Shown in pieces: positions 1 to 9,392 of a stretch of DNA of 64,000 nucleotides. The notes below the pieces were generated by a model. The model was not told the origin of the DNA and did not search any database. It saw nothing but the letters and a program-made list of their open reading frames with translations. Numbering within the stretch: position 1 is the stretch's first letter; each line of letters opens with the position of its first letter. The stretch comes from Blattamonas nauphoetae (Eukaryota; Preaxostyla; Oxymonadida): NCBI GenBank assembly GCA_033064195.1, contig JARBJD010000021.1, forward strand, positions 310,001 through 374,000, given 5' to 3'. The position numbers and the translations under genes were made by a program.

Positions 1-140
1 AGAGATTAGTACTCTGACACGCAAAGCATATGCAACAAGAACAGATGAAGATATCGGTCAATACCAATCTTCGAATATGCCAGCTTACTCTCAATATGTT
101 CAGTAACAGAAAGAAATGTCTGATAAAAAACATTAATATA

Positions 141-158
141 TATTTTTTATTTTTATAG
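141..158 (+). promoter_or_regulatory. T-rich upstream motif, copy 1
   Basis: TATTTTTTATTTTTATAG lies directly before the first coding part of the element. Near-identical TATTTT(N)TTTTT...TA tracts sit directly before five more genes, so a shared core promoter (virus late-promoter style) is inferred. An alternative reading as a splice acceptor (TATAG) would not explain the copies ending in TATAA. Confidence 0.5.
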
Positions 159-164
159 AAAGTG

Positions 165-749
165 ATGCAACCAATTCTCAGTTGTCAATTTACGAAACAC
201 ACAAGTTCTTCTTCAGTCCCAACATCAATCACCAACAATGTCATCATCGACAATAAAGGTTCGAATTCTGGAAGATCTAAGCTCGAAGATCGTAATGAAC
301 AAAGCGCTAATGTCGAACTCGAGAATGTTCCAGGTGTTTATGATCCACCACTAGAGACATATCCATCAGCCCCCATTCAAAGTCGTTCTATTCCACTTCG
401 AGAATATATTTCTAATATTTCGGCATTCAAAGATCAGTTATTACTCGTCTACAAGAATGCATTCGCTTGTGAAAAGAAACTATTGAATAATCTCATTGAA
501 CCATCGAAGAAACTGATCACGAACCAAAGTGATTTATGTGCACTGATTGCTACACTCACTGGGATTAATGATGTGGTGATCGAACTGGATGATTTGTCTG
601 ACAAGTGCCTATGTCTGAATAAACTCCCAGTGTTTAGAACCATTTTCAAGATCCTTGTTGGTGGAAAAGACATGAGTATTGCCTTCAATGAAGCATACAA
701 CACCATTCTCAATTATGGCATTTCTCTGACGAAAGCAATTCCTCGCTAA
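165..749 (+). CDS. Element part: protein of unknown function
   Basis: I recognise no family. The 194-residue product has a Ser/Asn/Thr-rich, probably disordered first third with a Pro-rich stretch near residue 60. The remainder is probably helical and contains several cysteines. I chose the ATG at 165, which follows the T-rich motif, over a GTG one codon earlier. As the first gene of the virion cluster in the window it may be a structural or accessory protein, but nothing in the sequence proves that. It looks whole. Confidence 0.45.
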   Translation: MQPILSCQFTKHTSSSSVPTSITNNVIIDNKGSNSGRSKLEDRNEQSANVELENVPGVYDPPLETYPSAPIQSRSIPLREYISNISAFKDQLLLVYKNAFACEKKLLNNLIEPSKKLITNQSDLCALIATLTGINDVVIELDDLSDKCLCLNKLPVFRTIFKILVGGKDMSIAFNEAYNTILNYGISLTKAIPR

Positions 750-765
750 AATTATAAATGAATTG

Positions 766-785
766 TATTTTTTATTTTTCTATAA
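766..785 (+). promoter_or_regulatory. T-rich upstream motif, copy 2
   Basis: TATTTTTTATTTTTCTATAA abuts the ATG at 786. The zero-length leader means the start codon lies directly against the motif. Confidence 0.5.
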
Positions 786-1094
786 ATGGCACCAGGAAGT
801 TTCAACAAACTCAAAAATATCGGCAAACAATTCTTTCAATTCATCAAACCTCTAGCTCCAACATTCCTTCAAGTTGGTGGTGGATTGCTCTCACAAACGA
901 ACAGTAAATTTGGACAAACAGCAGGAGGAATACTCAACGGATTAGGAGGAATGATGGACGTTTATCAACAAAATAAAGCGATCAATCGTCAACAAAAACC
1001 GCAGATGATTGAATATGAACCACCTCGAAATGGGAGATACTCCAATGATGATATGCCACTCTCGTCAAATTCCAAAATTCAATTCAAAGGATAA
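786..1094 (+). CDS. Element part: small virion-type protein
   Basis: The 102-residue product begins MAPGSFNKL, followed by a basic, amphipathic stretch and a Gly-rich middle (residues about 35-60, with GGG and GGILNGLGG), and ends in a polar tail. Small Gly-rich, amphipathic proteins of this kind accompany capsid genes in adenovirus and Polinton-like elements, where they act as minor virion or membrane-active proteins. The role here is inferred from that resemblance and from position. The start is fixed by the abutting T-rich motif. It shares the MAPG start with the next gene and looks whole. Confidence 0.5.
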   Translation: MAPGSFNKLKNIGKQFFQFIKPLAPTFLQVGGGLLSQTNSKFGQTAGGILNGLGGMMDVYQQNKAINRQQKPQMIEYEPPRNGRYSNDDMPLSSNSKIQFKG

Positions 1095-1113
1095 ACATTC
1101 ACTCGTATTCGAA

Positions 1114-1131
1114 TATTTTATTTTTATTAAA
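1114..1131 (+). promoter_or_regulatory. T-rich upstream motif, copy 3
   Basis: TATTTTATTTTTATTAAA directly precedes the ATG at 1132. It decides this start over an in-frame ATG 123 bases upstream that lies inside the previous gene. Confidence 0.5.
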
Positions 1132-1431
1132 ATGGCACCAGGTTGGTTATCAAAATTAGCAGCAGTTGGCAAAAATATACTCAGAGTTGGAGCTCCATTT
1201 CTGAATCTCATCCCCTTTGTTGGACCACTGATTTCGAAGGTAGCGCAGACAGGAATTGAAATGATACCAGATGTGAAATCGGATCAGCAAATCCATGCAG
1301 AGAAGATGGCACAATACGAGCAAGCAATGAATGAAGGAAACACATCAGTTGCAAACAAGCTCAGAGGAGAAATACTGAAACTGGAAGAAAAGCTGAAACC
1401 AAAAGCGAAGAAACCAAAAAAGAAAAAGTAA
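1132..1431 (+). CDS. Element part: small hydrophobic protein with Lys-rich tail
   Basis: The product is 99 residues. It starts MAPGWLSKL and has a long hydrophobic segment around residues 8-38 (including FLNLIPFVGPLISKV), then a charged helical region, and ends in a run of Lys and Pro (KPKAKKPKKKK). A membrane-active or scaffold-like N-terminus with a nucleic-acid-binding basic tail would suit a minor core or cement protein of a capsid-bearing element, but this is inference. The T-rich motif just before the ATG supports the start. It looks whole. Confidence 0.5.
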   Translation: MAPGWLSKLAAVGKNILRVGAPFLNLIPFVGPLISKVAQTGIEMIPDVKSDQQIHAEKMAQYEQAMNEGNTSVANKLRGEILKLEEKLKPKAKKPKKKK

Positions 1432-1451
1432 CTAGAGTTAAAGCATAAATG

Positions 1452-1472
1452 TAATTTTTTATTTTTGTTAAA
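1452..1472 (+). promoter_or_regulatory. T-rich upstream motif, copy 4
   Basis: A T-rich tract (TAATTTTTTATTTTTGTTAA plus A) abuts the ATG at 1473 of the first capsid-like gene. Confidence 0.5.
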
Positions 1473-3331
1473 ATGAACTCGCATATAACACATCTGACAA
1501 ACAAAAGAACTGGAGCATCATCATTGACTGGAAATACCACTGGAAGGATAGAATACACGAGAGATGACATGGGTCAAATTCAACAACAACTTAGGTCCGA
1601 ACATTTCATTAATTACCTAATGAATGATGGGGCACACAGTACTTCGATTCAAGAATTGAAACCATCAGAGAATGCACGCTTCTACACGGGACAAGAGATA
1701 ATCATTCCACTGACTGGTAATCAGGACATATGTCAAATCGATGATTCCTTCATTACGTTCACTATGACGGCGACATTGAGACTCAATAATTGGCAAACTA
1801 CAGCTGGCAAAGTTGGATCGTACATGAATGAGAGAATAGTCATTTTCGTTGGACTCAAGCATTCGGCATCAATCTTTCGTGACCTTACTGTTCTTCACAA
1901 CAATCAGAGAATCATCAGCACAACAAACAATGACGTTTCAATGGAGTCTCACATCTACAATATGATAAAACCGAAGAGTCAATTGGAGAATCGAAAACAT
2001 TGTCACACACCTTGGAAAAACGCATGGGAGCATGATGAATCTGTAGCTGGTGTCTATATTCCACTTTCTGATTTTACAACAACATCTGGAACAGGGGTGT
2101 TTCAAGACACAATTGATGTGCCAATTCGCGTGTCAATCAATCTTGAAGATCTTCTCATTTTCTCTGGAATGACTGACTATCCAAAATGTCTCTTTGGTGA
2201 TTTGAAATTGAGTGTGCACATGAATGAGGATGCGTTTGTTTGTTGTTCTGTGAATCCTGAACTTACTTTGAAAGATACACTATCATCACTCGTATCTGGA
2301 ACAGCAGCAGCACCAACGATTAAAGCAGCAATTCTCAATTGTATTCAACATCGTCCCTATTTCTTGAATAACCTTGTCACCTCATGCACAAAGAATTTCG
2401 TTCAAATTGGCCAATCATTTCTTCAACCAACCGTTACTAAAGACATTGTTTGTTCAACAGCCAATGCCGTGACAACAGAACCAGAATTCGTCGATCAGTA
2501 CATCTCATTAAACGTCACAAACTATCGGATTGATGATGTGTATTGCATGAGTGCTGGATACAAAATGAAAGATGGTGCGATAAAGAAACTCATGGAGATG
2601 TATCAGAATCGTCCTGGAACAATTCCAGCAGAAAAGATCTCATTCTATCCATTTCAGAAGACACCAACGGCAACAGGAATTGATTGTACTCAGCAAATGG
2701 TTGTTGTGAATGCAAGGACATTATGCTTCTCTTCCGTCATTTCGACAATGAAGTCACTTGCTTCCATAATCCAATGCAGAAGAACATCCAAGTGACTTTA
2801 CAAAACAGGTATTATCCAGAACAACCAACGACAACTATTGGAGCTCGCTTCTATCAGTTCGCATTATCGACTCTCAATCTCGATTCATACCTAGCTGTTC
2901 CTGATGATTTGGAGCGATCACTGACGGATTCTCTCGTTGAAGAGAAACTCACTGGTGACGGAACATATCCAAATGAAACAATGACACGAGTTCGTCCAGT
3001 TCATGACAATACTGACTTCCTTCTGTGCTTCCCAACTCAACGTAGTGGATGTCCAACGAACTGCAATGATTCCATCAGTTCAAAAGGAAACACTGCGGTC
3101 ACTTTGAGATCGCATCCAATCTATCAGGGTAATCTTGACACATACTACAATGTTTACAACCCAAGTCAAAGTGGAGGTGATATGACAACATTTACTCATC
3201 CTCCAGCACCGATTCTAGCAACCACTGCAACCACATGGTGGGTACTACGATATAGCAATGGTGAACCAAAAGTTGAGTACTATCCTAATCACACATTGAA
3301 AGCATTGCACAAAGATTTGGGAATCATGTAG
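1473..3331 (+). pseudogene. Element part: capsid-like gene 1 (broken)
   Basis: This is the larger capsid-like gene, about 600 codons long. The product is rich in beta-strand-type sequence and aligns by eye with its downstream neighbour over nearly the whole length. Shared landmarks are a G(Q/D)EI..PL stretch near the start, K.S....(F/I)RD, an (R)KHC motif, a D.SV.G.Y..P motif, YP...FG(D/N)L(K/R)L and a late P.(Y/N)QG.LD.Y(Y/F) segment followed by PPAPILA-type sequence. Length, beta content and gene order fit a major capsid protein of hexon/double-jelly-roll type. It is broken (about one break). A penton or minor capsid role is the main alternative. Confidence 0.55.
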
Positions 3332-3363
3332 AGACAAAACAGGAAAAGAAATTATTGATATTG

Positions 3364-3383
3364 TATTTTTTCTTTTTCTATAA
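3364..3383 (+). promoter_or_regulatory. T-rich upstream motif, copy 5
   Basis: TATTTTTTCTTTTTCTATAA abuts the ATG at 3384 of the second capsid-like gene. Confidence 0.5.
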
Positions 3384-5163
3384 ATGAGAAGTATCAGATC
3401 AAATCAATCCAAACCAACATCGACATTAATTGAGCAAATTGAAGTGCAATCATACATGCCGAAACAATGGGATTCAGAACCTCACATCTACTCCATCCAA
3501 GAAGTACATCCAACAAATCCTCCCATGCCATGCAGAATCGGAGATGAGATTGAAGTTCCATTGTGCTATGATGGTCATGATGTGACTGAGTTTGCGAAGA
3601 GTCATCTGCGAATCGATCTAACTGTTACTGTTCCTTTTTACCAGCCATTCGATGGAGCTAAATTTGGGATGATTGGACAATATGGAATGTTCTACGGATA
3701 TAAATCATCATCAGATGCAATTCGAGACATGAGACTCGTCGACAGTAAAGGAAACATCATTGACAATTCACTACAGAATAATCATGTTCACGAATCATTT
3801 CTGTATCACACTTTCAAGTCTTTTGAAGAGAAAAACAACATGAAGCATTGCTACAGTCTTTTTGAAAATGTTCAGAGAATGGATCCAAGCGTGTGTGGAT
3901 TCTATTTTGTTCCAACACTCAATGGAAACAAAGCACCTTTCACCGCGACAATTCCACTGGTTATTCCATTTGTGAACCTCCTCCCATTGAGTACCTTTGA
4001 TCAGTATCCTAATTCCATCTTTGGCAATTTACGTTTGAGATTTCACTTGACAACAGATTCACTTGTGTATTGTCCCGTTCGAGTTTCAACTGTTGTTCGA
4101 AAAACACTTGAGGTGGTCAGAGATCTATTTCCAGACAAAATATTACTACTATAGTTGATCAAGATGGAATGCATCAACTGGGTGAGAATGAATACTCCAC
4201 TCTGACACAAGAATTTACCCAAATTGGAAATCCAGTGATTCAATACGATCAAACTGCTCATCATACAGCCACAACTGTTAATGAGGTTAGAACGAAGGTA
4301 TCCACTTCAACTGTCTGGTCTTCATCAGTGGATAAAGTCACATCAGTTTGCTACGGATATCAAATCACTGATGCAACGAAACAATCCCTCTTCAACACAT
4401 ATTCCAAAACTGTTTATCTCCTGAAAGCAGAAAGAATTGACACACAGTCATTTCAATCACAAGCGACTGCAATGGGAGTGAGATCAAACATCAGCATCAA
4501 ACTCAACAATCTCATGAATCTAATGTGCTTATTCCTGAAAGACCAAATGAATGTACAGTCTTCAGAAATCCTCATTATGTTGGCTTATTCGAAATGCTTG
4601 GATCCAACTTTCCCAATTTCCCAATGTCAACGATATCACCTGAGTTCTATCAAATGATGATGGTGAATGGTGACTTCATTGGTTGTTCCGCGACGGAAGA
4701 GTTTGAGAATTCAATCTGTATGTCACGTATTGCTAGCCACAATGGAGGGTCGTTTAAGAGAACTAGAGCAGTAACGGATGCAACTTCATTCACATTCATG
4801 GTTCCAACAGATCGAAGTGAAATCGCTGGTGGTGAAGAAGGTATCTCAACAGCAGAATCAGTGAATATCGTCTACAGAGGATCACCAATCAATCAGGGAG
4901 AACTCGATCCATATTTCACCTCAACTCCAGAAGGTCCTCCTCCACCCATTTTGGCATTACATCAAGCAACATACTGGTTATTCTGGATTGAGAATGGACA
5001 ACCACGAGTGCGATATGTCATTGATCGTCGACTCCAAGAAGCCTATGAAGAAGTGAAGAGAGGATATTTAGAATCAAATATGATATTTTATTTTTGTAGA
5101 AACAGAAATGGTCGAAGCGCTATTTCTCAATTCAGAATTCTCACACTGCTCAACTCCTCCTGA
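3384..5163 (+). pseudogene. Element part: capsid-like gene 2 (broken)
   Basis: This is a tandem paralogue of the preceding capsid-like gene, separated from it by about 50 bases carrying its own T-rich motif. It has the same landmarks (GDEIEVPL, SDAIRD, MKHC, DPSVCGFYFVP, YPNSIFGNLRL, PINQGELDPYF) at matching distances. Two related capsid subunits side by side could build a heteromeric shell, or one could be a diverged spare copy. It is broken (about two breaks). Homology with the first gene fades near 5085, so the last bases, which overlap the next gene's motif, may not belong to it. Confidence 0.55.
5084..5098 (+). promoter_or_regulatory. T-rich upstream motif, copy 6
   Basis: TATTTTATTTTTGTA lies about 10 bases before the ATG at 5108. 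It is the only copy not directly abutting its start codon. Confidence 0.4.
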
Positions 5164-5590
5164 TTTTACCAATTCCAGAAACCAAAAATATGTTCACTTT
5201 CTCGACTGCAAACTCATTCATGTGAAGGAAGAAATTAATGGTAACTCAACTGTCATCTCAAAAGACATTCCTCAGCACATCACAATCCATGGTGATTGGA
5301 TCCAGACTGATGCATTCAATGACTCATTTGTTGCTTTCTGCAACGAACAGATTGCGAAGCGAAAGAAGTGGGAATTAAGCACTCGACAATCAATTGTGAA
5401 GATCTGGTTCAAAGACAGTTCTGGTGAATCAATTGAGATGGAAACAACGGAGACAATCAATGGAAAAATAACCAAAGAGTATTTTATGAATTTCTGGTTG
5501 ATCTCATGTTGGAGTATTAATGCTTCGCATTTCTATGATGACGGAGTCATGGTATTAGTCAGGGAATTATATTTTGTGAAAGTTCATTGA
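5108..5590 (+). CDS. Element part: protein of unknown function
   Basis: The product is 160 residues with no recognised family and no signal peptide or membrane segment. It has mixed alpha/beta character, with several Trp and aromatic residues in the second half (around IVKIWFKDSSG and FWLISCWSINASHFYDDG). It is the last + strand gene of the virion cluster and converges on the fibre gene only about 30 bases away. A small structural or assembly protein is plausible from position only. It looks whole. Confidence 0.4.
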   Translation: MVEALFLNSEFSHCSTPPDFTNSRNQKYVHFLDCKLIHVKEEINGNSTVISKDIPQHITIHGDWIQTDAFNDSFVAFCNEQIAKRKKWELSTRQSIVKIWFKDSSGESIEMETTETINGKITKEYFMNFWLISCWSINASHFYDDGVMVLVRELYFVKVH

Positions 5591-5620
5591 TGAGTGTCTG
5601 TTGTTGTCCGACAATGCTAC

Positions 5621-6504
5621 TCATAGTTCCTGAATGGCTTTGATACAAAAGCACGAGAGTTCTGCGTAGTCAACTTGAAGACAATCTGGATTGGAATCAT
5701 TCACGACTTCAGGAAAGATTTCTTGGATCTGTTGTGCAATCACACCAATGTGTTTCTTCTCACTTTCCTTCTTCAAGCATTCACATTTCTCTTTGCAGTT
5801 CTTCAAGTGTTCTTCATTGGTTTCATTCTCGATTTGTCTTGTAACTTTGTTGATCTTCGAGTCGAATGTGTTGAATTGATATTGCACAATTTCAACTTTA
5901 TTCAGTTGTTCAAGAACATCAGGATATGGTTCAATATTTCTTTTCACTCTTCTGTCTGACAGCTGAGAAAAACTTCCTGTTGTAGATATTGAAAACACTC
6001 CTGAACCAGTGTCCTCATCGTAGTAATAGAGTGCTGGTTTGTCACAGGGAGACCACATAATAATGCCATCACCATTGAACTGAATTCCAGAAGTTTCTGC
6101 AAGTGATTGTGATATAGAAATTCAGAAGAAAATGTTGATGCCGGATATGTTCCAGGATACTTCGGAAGTGATCCTTCTGAGATATTCCACTTCGCTCCAT
6201 TCACATTGATCAATCCTCCAATTGTTGGTGTCGTGATCGATCCATTTGTGCTCACCACTTTCTGAATTGAAGATATCGCATTCTTGTGTGCTTCTGTTGT
6301 CTTCTGTAGTGAGTCAATCACTGCTGTATTCTCGTTGGTTGTTGAGAGATTATGATCAATCATTTTCTCAATCATTTGTGAATTGTATTTTTGTCGATTC
6401 ATTTTTGGTTGTTGACTTTTTATGGGAGTAAAAATTCTCCACTGAACAAACCATATCAACTTTTTTTCGTCATTGATTTGACTTTCCTCTATTTCAATCA
6501 TCAC
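5621..6504 (-). pseudogene. Element part: fibre-type protein with S74 chaperone domain (broken)
   Basis: The C-terminal part carries the hallmark of the peptidase S74 (endosialidase-type intramolecular chaperone) domain: SDRRVKRNIEPYPDVLEQL, then a segment with a bound-fibre-type YQF, and later HIGVIAQQIQEIFPEVV. In phage and other viruses this domain trimerises fibres or spikes and then cleaves itself off. The upstream part has a helical region and Gly/Ser/Thr-rich stretches consistent with a stalk. It converges on the + strand virion genes. It is broken (about one break). Of all parts of the element, this domain assignment is the firmest. Confidence 0.7.
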
Positions 6505-6622
6505 TTCACATCAAGAAATTTGCCTCATTATGCACAATTCTGACATTTCGTTTGCGTAAATGAAGAATGGGTGGAAGATCTACAACAATGGGAAGAACAA
6601 CGCCAACTCTCGATTCTGATGT

Positions 6623-7364
6623 TTGCCACCATTTCTGTTCCTGATATTGTTTTCACAGCTCATTCGAAAACTCTCCTTCGTGCTCGGAATCAATCCTCAA
6701 CCATACTTAAGCGTTAAGCCAAGTACAGCTCTTCAGATGCTGTGCGAGCTGTTGGGATGCGGAGGTCCAAGGCGTACTCTGCCGCAACTGTGTAAGTACA
6801 TTCGGTATCTTCTCTGCCGAGTGTTTTTCGCTCTTCAAAATGTTATTCCACATTCGCTCTATCGAATCCAGTCTCGAACTCTTCTACAAATACGTATCCT
6901 CATCGACAAAGGGTTGGATGAATGTAATTTCGATGGACAACGCGACCTTGTATCTCTATTGGTGGTGGGAGTCAATTTCACAATGACGACGAAGGAACAC
7001 TATCAAGAATTTCTAAGCATGGAGGAAACTAATGATGTTGATCAAATCCGCGTTGAAACCTCAAAATCAGCGCACGACACAATCGAAGCACTGATTGTGT
7101 CACTAAACACCGTTCCGACCGAAAGCAATTCGCCGTCGTTCATCCCTTTGGACGATAGCTTAAATCAGAGCGATGCGCGGGATGGTTAGTTTGTTCACTT
7201 TTGTTCAAAGATTTCCAATCATTCGATTTTTTGTTTCTCTAAATTTGATGAAAAGCCGCCTTCTTTCCAGAGACACCAGGTGAAATGAAGAGTAGAAGAA
7301 AAGTTAGTTTTGAAATCTTTTTCACGATAATTATCAATAACAGTATTCAATCAAAAAACAGTGA
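6623..7364 (+). CDS. Small spliced gene of unknown function
   Basis: No family recognised. The open frame from 6623 runs to 7184, where a GTTAGT donor begins. An acceptor TTCTTTCCAG ends at 7270, followed by a 32-base exon (7271-7302), a second GTTAGT donor, an acceptor AACAG ending at 7343, and a last exon (7344-7364) ending in TGA. Joined, the frame stays open and gives a natural basic C-terminus (ETPGEMKSRRKYSIKKQ). The first half is hydrophobic and Cys-rich, the second polar and acidic. The start is uncertain: another frame is also open before about 6720, and further small introns are possible. It lies just right of the virus-like element and could belong to either side. Confidence 0.4.
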
Positions 7365-7975
7365 AACGTTATCACCTCTCTATCAAAAGATCAATGTGTA
7401 AATTTCGTAGAACCAGAACACTACAAAAAGTAGTCAATCAAAACGGTAAAGAAAAGAGAACACATTCACTTGGAGAGTCTAGAAGCCTATGTGATATGAA
7501 TTTTAATCCGAGAAAAATGATACAAACCAAAAAGTCGCGTGAACGTGAAAGCTGAGTTCAATGTGATGGATGTCTAGGAAACTCATGAAAAAATTCATAC
7601 TTTCTGAAACCGATGTGTTACACAAGATATTGAATTTGCCTGAAAGAAAAGAAAGTACATAGCGAGAAAAGTGATGCGTGGTACATACGTTTTTAACTTT
7701 TTGTATAAGATGATCTGATGAAAATCAAAGAGAATACCGAAGGAAAATGACATACATATTTCCGATTCAATTTTAGCGGGCCAGTTAGCTACCTAAGTAT
7801 TTGTGGACACATCGATCTTTAGCCTCAATGGTTTGATCCTCTCATCTCATTCCTGACGACTCTTTACTGTTTCGTTTAGGTGTGTTTCACTTTCTACTTT
7901 CACATTTGTTCTCTCTTCTTTTTTGTCTCTTCATTCTTGTTCTCGATCCTTCACTTTTTTCTGTCTCTCTCGTTC
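7365..7975. other. Non-coding stretch
   Basis: Nothing supportable. There is a short open frame in 7361-7555 with no recognisable features, and AT-rich sequence leading into the palindrome array. Confidence 0.5.
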
Positions 7976-9392
7976 AGGTACATCACATTGTTTTATGAAC
8001 GGTGGTTTCATTCCCGACTTGTTTTGAAGAGGTTTGCTCCATTTTTGAATTCATTATTTCCTAAAACACATTTATGTACCAACGCCGATCAAACCGAAAG
8101 TGGACCTGAAGATCAGGTACACCGTTGTGTCTTATCTCCCAAAAGGATGTCTCTCGTGATTTACCAAACAGGTATTCTCTTCTTTTTTATTCATCTTTTC
8201 ATAAAACATCTTCATGTACTCGATCTGTGTGATCATCAAACTCAGGTACACTATTGCGTCTTATGACCAGAAAGTGCTGTTCACTGAATATTTGAAACAG
8301 GTTTGCTCTCTTTTTTGTATTATCTCTTTATAAGACACAATGACGTACCAGAATTTTCACTTCACTTTTGACATTCTCTTTTCTGGTACAACACTTCACT
8401 TTATCCTCTCATTTTCACTTCATTGTCAATTTTTTCTCATTGTCTCTCACTTTTTTCAAAAATTAAAATTTAAAATGACGTGAACAAAATTTTGATCCTC
8501 ATCTTTCTTCGAGAAACTTCGTGATTCATCGATAAAATTGTATGCGTTGGTACACCACTTTGTTTTACTTTCATTCAACTTTCATTTCACCTTTTACACT
8601 TCACTACTCTTCGATTTGTGCTCTTCATTTTTTCTAAAACACATTCGTGTACCAACAAAACGCGATCTGAAGTGATCATCCAGATCAGGTACACCACTTC
8701 ACCTTATCGTTTCATTTCACAACTATTTGATTTCAATTCTCTTATTTTATCAAAACAAGGTAGAACACAGAACTAAAAATGTTTGATCGTCAAGATAAAA
8801 ACGAACTGGAAGATCTGGTACATGAATGTGTTTTATCACTTCAAACATTGTTTCACTTCACAATTTTGATCTCATTATTGACATTTTTGCTCTAATCTTT
8901 CATAAAACACACTGGTGTACCAACGAGATTCAATCTGAAATGATCGGTGAGATCTGGTACATGAATGTGTTTTATCGTTTAGTTCTCACTTCAATCATTG
9001 TTTTTTACTCTTGTTTTCTGAAATTTTGATGAACGCGTTCATAAGGTGAAGTGGTGTACCAACGAAGTGAGAAAAACAATGACTGGAGAGATCTGGTACG
9101 TCACTTCACCTTATCGTTGCTAACATTGTTGCACTTCACACTTTTACTCTAATTAGAAACATTTTGGTCAAACTCGTTCATAAAGTGAAGTGGTGTACCA
9201 ATGAAACGCGAACAACAAAGATCGTTCAGATCTGGTACGAGATTTTGTTTTATCGTTTACTTTTCACTTCACTCACTCTTTTTTTCTCTTTGTTTGTGAA
9301 ATTTTGACGAACCCGTTCATAAGGTGAAGTGGTGTACCAACGGAACGCAAAGGATCAAGATCGTGCAGATCTGGTACGTCACTTCACCTTAT
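7976..9392 (+). repeat. Tandem array of imperfect palindromes, 139-bp period
   Basis: Eleven copies of a 21-base right arm (core (A/T)GGTAC...TTAT) start at 7976, 8115, 8244, 8385, 8549, 8687, 8816, 8955, 9094, 9233 and 9372. The last four spacings are exactly 139 bases; the others range from 129 to 164. Eight copies have a matching left arm (ATAA...GTACCA) at 8061, 8201, 8331, 8634, 8902, 9041, 9180 and 9319. The loop is 32 bases in five, 33 in two and 22 in one. In the best units (9041-9114 and 9319-9392) 19 of 21 arm positions pair. Loops end in GATC in most units but are otherwise variable. Each unit is joined by about 65 bases of TC-rich DNA containing TTCACTTC words. Function unknown: RNA hairpin precursor, protein-binding array or foldback-type repeat are all possible. 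Confidence 0.85.

Larger units (their letters stand above)
1..6510. mobile_element. Capsid-bearing Polinton/Maverick-like element (fossil, partial)
   Basis: Six closely packed genes on + and one convergent gene on - share a gene set typical of virus-like elements of the Polinton/Maverick and Polinton-like-virus group: two neighbouring capsid-like genes, two small hydrophobic/basic virion-type proteins starting MAPG, and a fibre-type protein with a peptidase S74 chaperone domain. Most genes are preceded by the same T-rich motif. No polymerase B, integrase, packaging ATPase or maturation protease is seen; in this family they would be expected nearby, so the element probably extends left of the window. 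No terminal inverted repeats were found, and the right limit is placed at the start of the fibre gene. The element is broken, with about four breaks spread over the capsid and fibre genes, while the small genes look whole. So few breaks suggest a fairly young fossil. The family call rests on protein character, not on a search. Confidence 0.6.

Noticed and set aside
7976-9392. Reading the hairpin array as a CRISPR array
   Set aside because: Units are 139 bases with inverted arms, not short identical direct repeats with unique spacers; there are no cas genes, and the DNA is eukaryotic with introns.
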